Assembly: GCF_024679095.1 (NCBI RefSeq) | Contig: NC_066552.1 | Coordinates: 13,327,923-13,391,922, forward strand | Direction: 5' to 3' | DNA: 64,000 bases | Source: Eriocheir sinensis | Taxonomy: Eukaryota > Arthropoda > Malacostraca > Decapoda > Varunidae | Program-made: the position numbers and the translations under genes | The notes under the pieces: generated by a model | What the model was told of the DNA's origin: nothing | Seen by the model: only the letters and a program-made list of their open reading frames with translations | The model's database searches: none | In this document: piece after piece, positions 28,932 to 40,454 of the stretch | Layout of the letters: every line of letters begins with the position of its first letter | Numbering within the stretch: the stretch's first letter is position 1

Positions 28932-30045
28932 GGTAGCTCTCGGGTGGCGCGGAAAACGGGGGGAAAGGGGAGCGCAAAACCGGGGGAGCAGAGCGTAGAG
29001 TGAGTTCGCGAAATGTGAGTTGCGCGTCGAGTGAACTCCGCGCAAAGTGAGTTTCGCGGAATTTGAACAGTTTTTTTTTTTTTTTTCGTAGTGCGTCAGT
29101 CAGTCAGTCATGGTAAGTTGAATGTTTTGTGGTGTGATGGGGATGAAATGTATGGGATAGGTTATCAACTCCTTCCTCCGTCTCTCCTCCTTCTTCATAT
29201 ACGTCTTCCAATTCCTTTTCTTTCTCCTTCTCCTTTAATTCCTCCTGTTTTCTTTTCCCTTTTTATCTTTTCTCCATCATTTCTTTTTCTTTTCCTTTTC
29301 TACTTTTTCATCTTTCCAACATCTATTTCTCATTTTCCTTTTTCATTTATATTTTCTCTCCTTCTTTAATCCTCTTTCCAATACCTCTTTTTTTTCTCTT
29401 TATTTCCCTTGCATCTTCTCATCCTCCCTTCTGCATTATCTTATTCTCCCTCCTTTTTTCTTTTCTACTTTTTTCTACTTTTCCACCTTTCCAACACCTC
29501 TTTATCTATTTCCTTCTTCATATCTATTTTATCTCCTCCTTTTATCGTCTCTCCAATACCTCTTTTTCTCTCTTTATTTCCCTTGCATCTTCTTATCCTT
29601 CCTCTTTTTCTTACTCCTTACACCCCTTTCTCATTTTCCTTCTTTATTTCTATTTTATCTCCTCCTTTTATCGTCTCTCCAATACCTGTTTCTCTCTCCT
29701 TATTTCCCCCTTTGCATCATCTTATCCTTCCTTCTATTCTTACTTATTCAGGAAATCGCATAACGTGAATTTCGTGTAATATAAACAATCATATTTCCAC
29801 TAGAACACAGAATCTGTAAGTCGCTATGGTCTAACCTTTATAGTGGCGCCCGGTGAAGTAAGTAAACCATTAACCTATGCATAAAGAACACTAAGGAATT
29901 TGATCGGATTAGTTGCACCGCCATGTATATGTATTCTCAAACGCGTGTCAATTTCAAACTAGCGTGACACGAGAGCTGCCTGTACTGTACCATTTACAAG
30001 CTGACACGGCCAATGTTTTTCACTAACCCCGTGCTTGATTTCTTT
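28932..30045. repeat. CG-containing GTGAGTT motifs, then pyrimidine-rich repeats
   Basis: At 28980-29060, GCGNAAAGTGAGTT-like motifs alternate with CGCGGAA. From 29180 to 29755 a pyrimidine-rich unit of about 110-120 bp (CTCCAATACCTCTTT, TTATTTCCC, TTGCATC and CTTATCC) repeats about four times. 29760-30045 is unique. Confidence 0.6.
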
Positions 30046-30960
30046 TTTTTTTAGCTCTGTGGGTTTGAGACATGCAAGCAGGTTTTTTTTTTATGTAGAA
30101 GTAGATATTCGAGTTTTTTTTTCCTTCTTCCACTGTTCTTTTCTGCTTGGATTTCTTTGTCTGTCTTTTCTGGTTTGATGATTCTGTCTTTAAATTTTCC
30201 CACTATCTATTACACTTACCCCGTGCGTGACTTTATTTTTTGAGCTCCGTGGGTTTGAGACATGCAAGCAGGTTTTTTTTTATGTAGAAGTAGATATTCG
30301 AGTTTTTTTTTCCTTCTTCCACTGTTCTTTTCTGCTTGGATTTCTTTGTCTGTCTTTTCTGGTTTGATGATTCTGTCTTTAAATTTTCCCACTATCTCTT
30401 ACATTTACCCCGTGCGTGACTTTATTTTTTGAGCTCTGTGGGTTTGAGACATGCAAGCATTTTTTTTTTATGTAGAAGTAGATATTCGAGATTTTTTTTC
30501 CTTCTTCTTCCCCTGTTTTTTTTCTGCTTGCATTTCTTTAACTGTTTTTTTTCTGGTTTTGATGATTCTGTCTTTAAATTTTCCCACTATCTATTACACT
30601 TACCCCGTGCGTGACTTTATTTTTTGAGCTCTGTGGGTTTGAGACATGCAAGCATTTTTTTTATGTAGAAGTAGATATTCGAGTTTTTTTTCCTTCTTCT
30701 TCCCCTGTTTTTTTTCTGCTTGCATTTCTTTAACTGTCTTTTTCTGGTTTTGATGATTCTGTCTTTAAATTTTCCTATGCACCTTTTTTTTCCTGGTTGT
30801 ATATTTTTGCGTTTCTGTTTTCTCTGGTTTGATTTTATTTATTTTTTTACAAGCTGACACGACAACTTTCTTTTACACTTACCCCGTGCGTGACTTCTTC
30901 TTTTTTTAGCTCTGTGGGTTTGAGACATGCAAGCAGCTTTCATTTTCCTTTTTTATGTAG
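30046..30960. repeat. About 190-bp tandem repeat, 5 copies
   Basis: GGGTTTGAGACATGCAAG recurs at about 30061, 30250, 30439, 30634 and 30917, with TTATGTAGAAGTAGATATTC and TGATTCTGTCTTTAAATTTT in each of the first four. Copies differ mainly in T-run length. Confidence 0.92.
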
Positions 30961-31449
30961 AAGTAGATAGACAAGTTTTTTCTCCTCACTGTTTTTTCCT
31001 GCTGCTGTGTTTTTGCCTGTCTGTCTTTTCCGGTTTAACATTCCACCCTCCGTGTCTCTCTCTTCACTATTTCCCCTGTTTAAATTGTGCTCCAAGTTTG
31101 TCTCCCTTTTCTGGTTCAATATCTTTCCCTTCGAGTTTGTCTACGCCATTTTTCCTGTTTATATGATTTTGCTTTCTCTGTTTTTCTGTTCTTTTCCTTT
31201 CCTGGTTTGATATTTCGGCCGTCCAGTTTTCCTATTTATCCTTTTTCCTGGCTTTGAGATTCCAGTTTGATCGTTTTCCTCCTTGTTCTTTCTGTTACAA
31301 TGTTCCTGCTTCTTTTTTCTGCTTTGATATCCCTGCTTATATCTTGCTTGTCTTTCCTTTTACTGTCTCTTTCTCGTACTATAATATCCTTGCTTATCTT
31401 TCCCATCCCTGCCTGCCTTTCTTATATATTATGCCTTTTCTAATGTGAT

Positions 31450-31815
31450 ATCCTTGCTTTTCCTTCGTTTTCCTGGCTGTCTTTCCTGTTCTAATGTGCC
31501 TGTTTGTCCTTCCTTTCCCTGCCTGTCATTCCTGCTATAATATCCCTGGTTTTCCTTGTTTCCTTGGCTGTCTTTCCTGTTCTAATGTGCCTGTTTGTCC
31601 TTCCTTTCCCTGCCTGTCATTCCTGCTATAATATCCCTGGTTTTCCTTGTTTCCTTGGCTGTCTTTCCTGTTCTAATGTGCCTGTTTGTCCTTCCTTTCC
31701 CTGCCTGTCATTCCTGCTATAATATCCCTGGTTTTCCATGTTTCCTTGGCTGTCTTTCCTATTCTAATGTGCCTGTTTGTCCTTCCTTTCCCTGCCTGTC
31801 ATTCCTGCTCGATCC
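31450..31815. repeat. 91-bp tandem repeat, 4 copies
   Basis: TAATGTGCCTGTTTGTCCTT recurs with an exact 91-bp step (31494, 31585, 31676, 31767). Copies are almost identical, which suggests recent expansion. The pyrimidine-rich DNA at 30960-31450 looks like older, diverged relatives. Confidence 0.93.
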
Positions 31816-32545
31816 CTAACTGTCCTTCCTCTTGTATGATTCTTTATGCTAACGTTTGGGTGTGTGAGAATGTCTTTGCATCCTTAACTTTTTTCCTCTG
31901 TCCTGTAACTCCTCTAAAAACCTTGATGTCTTGCTGTGAAAAGACAAAAACAAAGAGTGATGAGTTTGTATCTAAATTCTTGTATGCCTAAATAATCTTG
32001 ACGTCTATTACCATGAAAAAAACACTAAAACAACCCCGAGTATATAGTTAAAATCTTGTATTCCCAAAGTATATTAATGTTTTGCCCTGAGAATACTAAA
32101 AATACCTCGAGTTTGAACCTAAAATCCTGTATGTCTAAATAATCTTGACGTATTGCTGTGAAAAAACACCAAAAGAACCTCGAATTTGAACCTAAAATCT
32201 TATATTCCCAAAGTATTTTAATGTTTTGCCGTGAAAATACTAAAACAACCTCGAATTTGACCTAAAATCATATATTCCCAAAGTATTTTAATGTTCTGCC
32301 GTAAAAAATACTAAAACAACCTCGAATTTGTCACTAAAATCACCTATTCCCAAAAGATTTTAATATTTTGTCTCGAGTTTCAACCTAAATCTAATATTCT
32401 CCAAGGTGAGTGTGAGGTGACGTCTATCTAACCTTCCTTCATGTACTAAATTGGCAACCTTCCCGCGCACACCAGGTAGGACTCACTATAGGTAACTAAC
32501 TCACTCAAGGTCCGTACTGCTGTGTTGAGAAGTCTTAAGCCCCTG
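31816..32545. repeat. About 70-bp degenerate tandem repeat
   Basis: From about 31900 to 32390 the motifs AACCTCGAATTTGA, CCTAAAATC, ATTCCCAAAGTATTTTAATG and TTTTGCCGTGAAAA recur roughly six times. The remainder to 32545 is unique. Confidence 0.75.
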
Positions 32546-33158
32546 TTCTTAAACGTATCGGGACCTCAGTATAGCCACACCTGTTTGAAAAGCCTCTTGT
32601 GGAAGTGTCTGGGCTTTCCGTGGACTGTTTTGTGATGCTGGTGATAGTTATACCCGGCTTCTGCATCTTGAACGTGAAAATCACCCATGAAAATTCGGTT
32701 AATCTTCTCTGGGCCCGTTTGAAAAGCCTCTCGTGGAAGTATCTTGGCTTTCCGTGGACTGTTTTGTGATGCTGGTGTGAGTTATACGCGGCTTCTGCAT
32801 CTTGAACGCGGAAAGCACCCATGAGAACCTGGTTAATTTTCTCTGTGGCCGTTTGAAAAGCCTCTCGTGGAAGTATCTGGGCCTTACATGGACTGTTTTG
32901 TGATGCTGGTGATAGTCATACCCGGCTTCTGCATCTTGAACGTGAAAATCACCCATGAAAATTCGGTTAATCTTCTCTGCGCCCGTTTGAAAAGCCTCTC
33001 GTGAAAGTATCTGGGCTTTCCGTGGACTGTTTTTTGATGTTGGTGATAGTTATACCCGGCTTCTGCACCTTGAACGGGAAAACCACTCACAAAATCACGA
33101 TTAATCTTCTCTGAGGCCTTGGAAACGAGTCTTTATAGGAGCCCGATACGTTTAAGAA
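32546..33158. mobile_element. Satellite-bearing inverted-repeat element, multi-unit copy
   Basis: The element starts TTCTTAAACGTATCGGG (32546-32562) and ends with its exact 17-bp inverted complement (33142-33158). Inside are about four head-to-tail units of roughly 140-150 bp with GTTTGAAAAGCCTCTCGTGG, GGCTTTCCGTGGACTGTTTT, TGCATCTTGAACGTGAAAA and CGGTTAATCTTCTCTG. No transposase frame is present. Relatives lie at 6912-7426, 41328-42235 (inverted) and 58747-58850 (fragment). Confidence 0.85.
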
Positions 33159-33620
33159 TGCGGACCTTATCACTAACCCTGTGTGTCTTGCTGGGTAGCC
33201 GTGAGATAGCTCCGTGCTGATAGGGACTAATTCTAATGCCACGCTATTCCACAGGCTGACTGGAGGAGGCACTGGACGAGAGGAAGCTGAGAGAGGCTGT
33301 GGACATCTGTTTCTCCACATGGCAAACCTCAGCATCCACCACAGCAGTCAGGGGCGAGAGGGAGTGGATGAAGGCTTGTCTTTGAGGACCAGGAGGAGGC
33401 GCTGAAGAAGAGGAAGATCAGATCGGTTTCTCCATGTGGCAAATCTTCCCAGCATCCAGAAAAGCAGTCAGGGGCAAGAGGCAGTAGATGGAAGCTTGTC
33501 TATAGGGACCTGGAGGAGGCGCTGAAGGAGAGGAAGTTAGAGAATGATCTGAGCTGTGAACATCGGTTTCCCCAAGAGTCGAACCTTCACAGCATCCAAC
33601 ACAGCGGTCAGATAAAGGTG
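33159..33620. repeat. About 130-bp tandem repeat, 3 copies
   Basis: GGAGGCGCTGAAG, GAGAGGAAG, TTCTCCACATGGCAAACCT and CAGCAGTCAGGGGC-type motifs recur from about 33255 to 33610. The copies differ by several percent. Confidence 0.8.
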
Positions 33621-34064
33621 GAGGAGGATAAAAGGAGGTGAAGGATAGCTGGAAGAAGAGGTGGAATGGTGGATGAAGATATGGATAAATAAAAGAATGA
33701 AGAGAGAAAAGGAAAAAGAGGAAAATGGAATATATGAAAAGCAAGATACAAGAAGGATAAAAGTGGAATAAGGAAGTGGTAGAAAGATGGATGAAGAAAA
33801 CGTGGATAAGTGGATGAAGAGAGAAGAGGAGGAGGAGGAAGAATAGAGTATATGAAAAGCAGGATAAAGGAAGGTGGATGAAGATATGGATAACAGAATG
33901 AAGAAGAGAAGAGAAGAGAATGGAGGATGAAAAGCAAAATAAAAGAATAGAATAAGAAGTGGAAGAAGGTGGAATAAAGTGGAATAAGGAGAAAAGAACG
34001 AAAATAAGGAGAAATATAAATGAGAGAAACGGTGGAGATAGGATAGGCAACCACCACCACTACC

Positions 34065-34111
<47 letters not shown>

Positions 34112-35090
34112 TGTATCGACAACCACAAAAATATTACTCGCAGCAGCAGAATCAAATACCACATCAACCAGTCTGTGTTGTAACTAGCAGGGCACTTAAC
34201 ACATATAATACACATAACTTGGGCAGGGAGTGGAAGGAGGCAAGGGAAGGGAAGGGAAGGGAAGGGAAGGGGAGGGAAGGGAAAAAGTTATGCATAGTTA
34301 TAATAGCGATCTAGTTTAATTTTCTATGTTATTTTTAGGTACAGTATATGTGTTGATTTTGCACGATTATCTCCCTTGTAACTGGTTTTATTAAGGGTCA
34401 TGTTAGTACTAGGTCACCATAGCACAAAGGCCTTTCCCAATGTACTCAAGGAAGGAGCGAAGAGGAGGAGGAAGAGGAGGAGGAGGAGGAGGAGGAGGAG
34501 CTGTAGATGGTTACAATAGGCATCTTTAGCAACCTACATATATATTTTTTGAGGGGTTTTCATTTCCTTCAATTTCTCCTTGTGATTACTCTAAGGACAA
34601 GATAACTGGGAGGTGAGAAGACGAAGGAGAGGAAGAAGGAGGAGGAGGAGGAGGAGGAGGAAATGAGGGTGGTTTAAAATAGCCACGCATAGCAACTTGC
34701 ATATATTTTCAGGGGTTTTAATTTCCTTCTCTTTCTCTCTGTGATTACTAAGACACAACAAAAGGTGGAGGCAATAGGAAGAAGAAGAGGAGGAGGAGGA
34801 GGATTCGATTCCTTTACATGCACAAACGAACACTCTGAATGTATCTTGTTAGCGCTAAATGCAGGGTAACTTATAACTCTCCCTCCCTCTACATTACCCT
34901 GGTGTTTATTTTTAGCTCGCTTCGGCCCCTATGTTTGTGTCCCTAACCTACGAGTGAGGAATAGTATTGTTAGGTCATTATATTGTTACTTGTTAGGGCT
35001 GATTGCAGGGTATGTATTCTTTTATGGGTTGAGCTCAGGTAGAAGTCACGGTCTTATGTCAATGGGGCTGCTCTGAACACCCCATGAAAA
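33621..35090. repeat. Purine-rich repeats, ACT and GGAGG microsatellites
   Basis: 33620-34010 holds purine-rich degenerate repeats (GGTGGATGAAGATATGGATAA twice or more); (CAC/ACT)n at 34050-34107; AAGGG repeats at 34246-34280. From 34450 to 34810 a unit of about 160 bp with GGA runs and GGGGTTTTCATTTCCTTC repeats two to three times. 34830-35090 is unique. No gene. Confidence 0.75.
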
Positions 35091-35094
35091 GTTA

Positions 35095-35740
35095 TGCGAA
35101 GTTAAGAGTTGTTCCTATCTAAGACTATGTAGGTTTGGCTTAGGAGAACTTTTAACCCTTGAGAGTAAGTCCTAATGTAAGAGTTAATCCTCCTATCCAA
35201 GACTATGATATGCTTGATGAAGGAGCTACTCTGAACCCTTTTAAGAGTTGTTCCCACGTAAGAGTTGATCCTATCTAAGACTATGTAGGCTTGGCTTAGG
35301 AGAACTTTTAACCCTTGAGAGTAAGTCCTAATGTAAGAGTTAATCCTCCTATCCAAGACTATGATATGCTTGATGAACGAGCTACTCTGAACCCTTTTAA
35401 GAGTTGTTCCCACGTAAGAGTTGATCCTATCCAAGACTATGATAGGCTTAGCTTAGGAAAACTCTTAACCCTTGAGAGTAAGTCATAATGTAAGAGTTAA
35501 TCCTCCTATCCAAGACTATGATATGCTTGATGAAGGAACTACTCTGAACACTTTTAAGAACTGTTCCCCCGTAAGAGTTGATCCTATTATCCAAGACTAT
35601 GATATAATTTGGCTTAGGAACATTCTTAACCCTTGAAAATTAGTCCCAGTTAAGAGTTGATCCTCCTATCCAAAGTTTATTCTTGGGTGAGGAACATTCT
35701 GAATCCCCTTGAGGTAGTCCCATGTAAGACGCGATCCTCC
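35095..35740. repeat. About 159-bp tandem repeat, about 4 copies
   Basis: TAAGAGTTAATCCTCCTATC, CAAGACTATGATATGCTTGA and AACTTTTAACCCTTGAGAG recur in order. On the - strand the unit is a multiple of three and stays open over 110 codons (35102-35434), which I take to be fortuitous. Copies decay to the right. Confidence 0.9.
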
Positions 35741-35865
35741 TAGACTTAGAGTTCAAGAAAATCTCTAAAGCCTCGACTTCTACCCGAGTGTTTCCGTTTC
35801 GCTCCACATATCACCCTGACGCTTGGCTTAGGTTCATCCTCTCTCTATTCTGTTGTTGGTTTTAG

Positions 35866-36090
35866 GTTTAAGGCGACGGAATGCAGACATTTGAGCCATG
35901 CACGCTGAGGATGCATCGATCTGTTATGCCTCGCTCCGGCGGCTCGGTCAACACTAGCGATCCCCCCCGGCGCCGGCTGAAGCACTCCGATCCTTCAGGC
36001 GGCGTGATTGCCCATTCAGTTGAAATACCAGCAAAATATTCAACAGGTATCAGAGAAAAGGCAGTTTCATCCAAGAACAATGAGGGTTAA
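35866..36090 (+). other. Possible first coding exon of an unidentified gene
   Basis: TGTTGTTGGTTTTAG ends at 35865. ATG at 35881 follows an in-frame TAA and opens 69 non-repetitive codons (35881-36090) with mixed composition (for example PRSGGSVNTSDPPRRRLKHS). A donor-like CAG/GTATCAG lies at 36046/36047, just before the SINE. Balanced codon use and lack of low complexity make it one of the better unexplained frames, but I recognise no family. Confidence 0.25.
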
Positions 36091-36094
36091 GCAG

Positions 36095-36335
36095 GAGGCA
36101 GGTTCGCGCCCACCCGCCCCTGCAAATAAGCTGGCAAATTTTCAGTCACCGCATAGTGGCCCAAGACTACCCACATGCTGTCCTGAAGGCCACCTATCAA
36201 ACCGGACTCTAGATTCTCTAAAAAAAGGATCAGAGATGAGCTCCGGGGGGCACCATGAGCCAAGCACGATGATGCCACTATAAAAACTTGCCTGCGCCAT
36301 AACGGGCTGGGGCCGACCAGCAGGCGAACCGTAAC
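36095..36335 (+). mobile_element. tRNA-derived SINE, copy 3, 5' truncated
   Basis: Same family as 4966-5256 but on the + strand. The B box GGTTCGCGCCC lies at 36101-36111, followed by the TCAGTCACCGCATAGTGGCC body, the CCACATGCTGTCCTGAAGGC segment and the 3' GGGGCCGACCAGCAGGCG end. The A box part is missing. Confidence 0.82.
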
Positions 36336-36970
36336 CAAAAGATCTTAAAACGTCTACTCCCAAATGCATTATTTTTCTCATCAACACGTTTTAGTTGATT
36401 GGTGACTACTGGGAGGTGATAACACAGCTGCGCACGGCTCTAACAAGGCCTGCGGAGGCACAGGATCGAGTCACTGCTTCAGCCAGCCAGCGGGGAACCT
36501 TCTTTTGACTGAGTCGTGGAGACGAACACTTGCTACACTTGTTTCATAATTGGTAAACATATTTTTATTGTAGTTGATAGACGGAAACTATTATATATTT
36601 CGCCTGACGTACTACTGGTTGAAGAAGTAATGGAGTTTTTAATATTATGTACATATATACCTAGTGACTGCGTTTCTTTCCTAGGGTTATATTTTCCGTT
36701 TGTTATATACTCTTTACATAGCAAATTTTATTCACATATAAGTGCTATTAATATGTAGACTGTAAGGGATAAATGCAGGTTTCACAGCTACTATTAAACA
36801 CATACATACATATATACATACATACATACTCATATATATTCCAATCCCTTTATGAAGAGTTCTGATCTAAAAGAAAATTGTACCAGTAATCTCTTGAGTC
36901 CATAAATCTATACTTTTCTTGGTCATATTGAAAGGAAGAGTTTGAATTCAGAATATATACTAGTTAATAA

Positions 36971-37019
<49 letters not shown>

Positions 37020-37020
37020 T
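36336..37020. other. AT-rich unique DNA and a (CA)n tract
   Basis: Unique sequence with a small (ATAC)n at 36802-36832 and (CA)n at about 36974-37014. No gene recognised. Confidence 0.45.
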
Positions 37021-37700
37021 CTACGCCCCTACAAACTCAAATCTCTCTTTCTCGCCTACAATAATATCGGTCTGCGGAATGCTCCCCTTAAACACCCACG
37101 CCTGTACAGCACCGTTAAGGGGGGCACTCCAAAGACACACCTCCATCGGCATAATATTGTGACTTGAGGCTTTTTTGTGCCGAGTGTGATGAATGCTGAT
37201 GACATAATCGCATATTCCAGTTTTTCCCTCCATTTCATAATATATAGGACGTGGAAGACGCTGACCAGAGCACCCAAGCATGTGTCTAGAGTCTGATACA
37301 TAAGCAAGCGGTCAAGTTGGGAGTTTACACTATGGCCGCGGTGCTCATCTTCGTAACATTGACCCGAGCAAACATATAAGAGTCGTCTTAAGTAATTTCC
37401 TAAGACTGATTCTGATCTAAAACGCAAAAGGACTGGATCTTCCTTTATAATGCAGTTTCCAATCCAGTACCATCCATGTGTTCGAAGTGTACCCATTCAA
37501 GACTCATAAAGGACACCACATGCTTCGTCGGGTACATGCTGGGGCGCCTCTGTACATGTGTGTGATACGTATATGCCTCTTCCACAGGCTGTCACATAGG
37601 CTCTGTACACTGGGTAGTCCAGAGGTGCAGCCCACAGGCATAGGGTCATACTGCCACGTCTCCCAAAGGTCCTTGCTCTTGACGCTTTGAAATCTCACAC
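37021..37700 (-). pseudogene. Unidentified broken coding region, - strand
   Basis: Three overlapping - strand open frames in different phases (37504-37698, 37056-37496 with 146 codons, 37021-37281) cover one non-repetitive block. Their composition is balanced and protein-like, unlike the neighbouring microsatellite frames. They could be one ancient coding sequence with frameshifts, for instance from a decayed transposon or an integrated viral gene, or unrelated chance frames. I recognise no domain, so the origin is left open. The block ends at a (CA)n tract on one side and the 133-bp array on the other. Confidence 0.25.
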
Positions 37701-38520
37701 ACCCACGTTTGATAAGGCTTTCAGTGAGCTTGTAAGTCCTTCCATGGGTAGTTTTATGAGCCAGTGATAGTTTAACAAGGCTCCTGCAATATTAATGTGA
37801 AAAACCACTCATGAGAAGCTGACTAATCTTCACTTACCCACTTTTGATAAGGCTTTCGGTGTGGTTCCAATTCTTTCCATGGGTAGTTTTATGAGCCTAG
37901 TGATAGTTTAACAAGGCTCCTGCAACTTGAATGCGAAAAACCACTCATGAGAACCTGGCTAATTTTCACATACCCACGTTTGATAAGGCTTTCGGTGAGG
38001 CTTCAAGTTTCCATGGGTAGTTTTACGAGCCTAGTGATAGTTTAACAAGGCTCCTGCAACTTGAATGCGAAAAACCACTCATGAGAACCTGGCTAATCTT
38101 CACATACCCACGTTTGATAAGGCTTTCGGTAAGGGTTCAAGTTTCCATGGGTAGTTTTACGAGCCTAGTGATAGTTTAACAAGGCTCCTGCAATATGGAT
38201 GTGAAAAACCACTCATGAGAACCTGACTAATTTTCACATACCCACGTTTGATAAGGCTTTCGGTGAGGTTCCAATTCTTTTCATGGGTAGCTTTACGAGC
38301 CTAGTGATAGTTTAACAAGGCTCCTGCAACTTGAATGCGAAAAACCACCCATGATAACCTGGCTAATCTTCACATACCCACGTTTGATAAGGCTTTCGGT
38401 AAGGGTTCAAGTTTCCATGGGTAGTTTTATGAGCCTAGTGATAGTTTAACAAGGCTCCTGCAATATGAATGTGATAAACTACTCATGAGAAGCTGGCTGG
38501 TCTCCTCTGTAGCTTTTTGA
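37693..38520. repeat. About 133-bp satellite array, 6 copies, related to the inverted-repeat element
   Basis: CACGTTTGATAAGGCTTTCG recurs near 37704, 37840, 37968, 38110, 38243 and 38380, with GTAGTTTTATGAGCCTAGTG, TTTAACAAGGCTCCTGCAA and CACTCATGAGAACCTGGCTA. Order and motifs parallel the unit at 32546-33158 (GGCTTTCC, GATAGTT, CTTGAACGTGAAAA, GGTTAATCTTC), so it is a diverged subfamily. The 17-bp inverted ends are not visible here. Confidence 0.88.
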
Positions 38521-39234
38521 AACGGTTGTGAGTCGAAAGCGTCAAGATTTCGGGGCTTTAGAATCTGAGCGTCGCAGTTTCAGTCTGTGCGGTTGACGAA
38601 ACTCCCCGAAGAATCCAGTGTTGCCCTGTTCCATGGCGTAGCGTTTTTGAAGTAGCTCGCCCTGTGTTTTTTGAGGTTAGGGGTGCCGTGGAGGGAGCGC
38701 AGCCGTAGCACGAGTTTGTACCAAGTAGACGTGCAGAATACCGTAACCTTAGACGCAGGAACAAGCCGTAAGGTACATCAGTATAGCCTCTTATAGTCAT
38801 GCCGGGGCGCAGACCTCACCATGCAACCATACGTGTGGCAGAACTGTTCGTTACCTATTCTTATCACCTCCATTTAAGTACTTGCTTCAACACACTTCGA
38901 GTCTTTAGTTCCGAATACCCGCCAACACCTTATCTGCCCGTCAATTGTTTGCTCACCAACGAAACGACTTTACTTTGCAAGGGCGTAGGCGTAGACTGGA
39001 GGGGTCGCGGGGTGCTGTAGGGTCATAATCACATTGCAGAAGATAAAGGAAACCACTAACTTCTTTTGCCTATCATATATTTTAAGTTCGTCATCCAGTC
39101 AGTCTTCAGAGTCTCATAACATTAGCTGATTGACTTCATGAAGCGTACATAAATAAGACTGGAATTGTACCTACACGTTATCAGCTTCCATTATGTCTAA
39201 TCTCACGCACATTAAGTTTTCGGGTAAATCATTT
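38521..39234. other. Unique DNA, no gene recognised
   Basis: Non-repetitive sequence with short open frames (38558-38800 -, 38799-39020 +) that I do not recognise and that lack splice support. Confidence 0.4.
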
Positions 39235-39500
39235 TCCAGAAGATAAGTTTGTTCGTCCAATTTCACGTTCAGTCAATAGTTCTGTGTTCCAGTGTTTTTT
39301 CTTGTGTCCAGAAAATTGGTTTATTCACCCAATTTCACATTTCATCAAGAGTTCTGTGTTTTAATGTTTATTTGTCTTCAGAAAAATGAGTTTCTTCACC
39401 CAATTTCACGTTCAATCAAGAGTTCTGTGTATTTTATGGTTATGTCTCACCAGAATATGCATTTCTTCACCCCATTCCACATTTACCAGCGTTCTGTGCA
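39235..39500. repeat. About 71-bp tandem repeat, 4 copies
   Basis: CACCCAATTTCACGTT and GAGTTCTGTGT motifs recur at about 39258, 39329, 39399 and 39470, giving a 71-bp step with moderate divergence. Confidence 0.85.
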
Positions 39501-39995
39501 CCCCGGGGGCCCCACCCAACCAGCCGCGCCCTTGTCCAACTAATTCTTGCTGCCGAGGCCTGCCGGTGTGTCCCGTAGGCCTGTAGAGTTCGGTGTGTCG
39601 ACACTCTCTGGTTACCTCGACTCCCCCTCTCGGTTAGCCATGATGTAACTCTGTCTCGGAGTGTTGGTTGTGTTCTCTAGACCAATAGTTGTGGACTGAC
39701 CAGCTGACCGGGAACATTGGGCTGTACGGGTCAGAGTTCAGAGGCTGTCCTGTTACAAGACCGTCTGTGGTTCTGGCGCCATGACGAGACCCCAATCAAT
39801 CAGTCTGTCAATCAGTTAATCAATCATTCTTAGCCTTTCTGGGGCCCATGGCAGGATTATTGTATCTTGGAGCCCTTATCTCGACTTTTTTGGGACCCTG
39901 GTATGATTATTGTATCTTGGGTCTCTTTCCTTAGATTAGTCCACCATTGATAGGCGAATGGTGAGGTCAATTAACTAGCGCGGTGCCATATAAGC
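39501..39995. other. Unique DNA, no gene recognised
   Basis: GC-richer sequence to about 39790, including a short C-rich stretch near 39500. Two imperfect copies of GATTATTGTATCTTGG follow at about 39856 and 39906. No exon supported. Confidence 0.4.
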
Positions 39996-40320
39996 AGTCT
40001 GAGTAGTATGCTTATAGGGGAAGGTCACTGGTCAAAGGTAATGCTTAGCCAGGCCACCAGTGTGCAGTATGCTTATAAGGAGGAAGGTCACTGGTCAGAG
40101 GTCATTCAAAGCCTTAGCCAGGTCACCAGTGTGTAGTATGGTTATAAGAATGAAGGTCACTGGTCAAAGGTCATACTTAGCCAGGTCACCAGTGTGTAGT
40201 ATGGTTATAGGAATGAAGGTCACTGGTCAAAGGTCATACTTAGCCAGATCACCAGTGTGTAGTATGGTCATAGGAAGGCAGGTCACTGGTCAAAGGTCAA
40301 ACACAGCCTCGGCCAGGTCA
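39996..40320. repeat. About 63-bp tandem repeat, 5 copies
   Basis: GAAGGTCACTGGTCAAAGGT, CTTAGCCAGGTCACCAGTGT and GTAGTATGGTTATA recur about every 63-70 bp. The open + frame of 110 codons (40060-40392) follows from a unit length divisible by three. Confidence 0.9.
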
Positions 40321-40454
40321 TCTCCAGCCCAGTGCCTCGGTCAGCTGGGTTCCACGGTCCACTTCGTCGTGTGCTTATCAAATAAGCAGTAAGACACCCT
40401 CAACATCATGATTCTTATTATTGTCTTTGTTGGTCATTCTGCTTTGTAATTTTA
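40321..40454. other. Spacer between two arrays
   Basis: Short unique sequence with no recognisable feature. Confidence 0.4.

Noticed and set aside
35102..35434. 110-codon - strand repeat protein
   Set aside because: It is the fortuitously open frame of a 159-bp tandem repeat. Flanking copies carry stops.
40060..40392. 110-codon + strand frame with VTGQRSYLARSPVCSMVIG repeats
   Set aside because: It is an artefact of a roughly 63-bp array. Copies differ without protein-level constraint.
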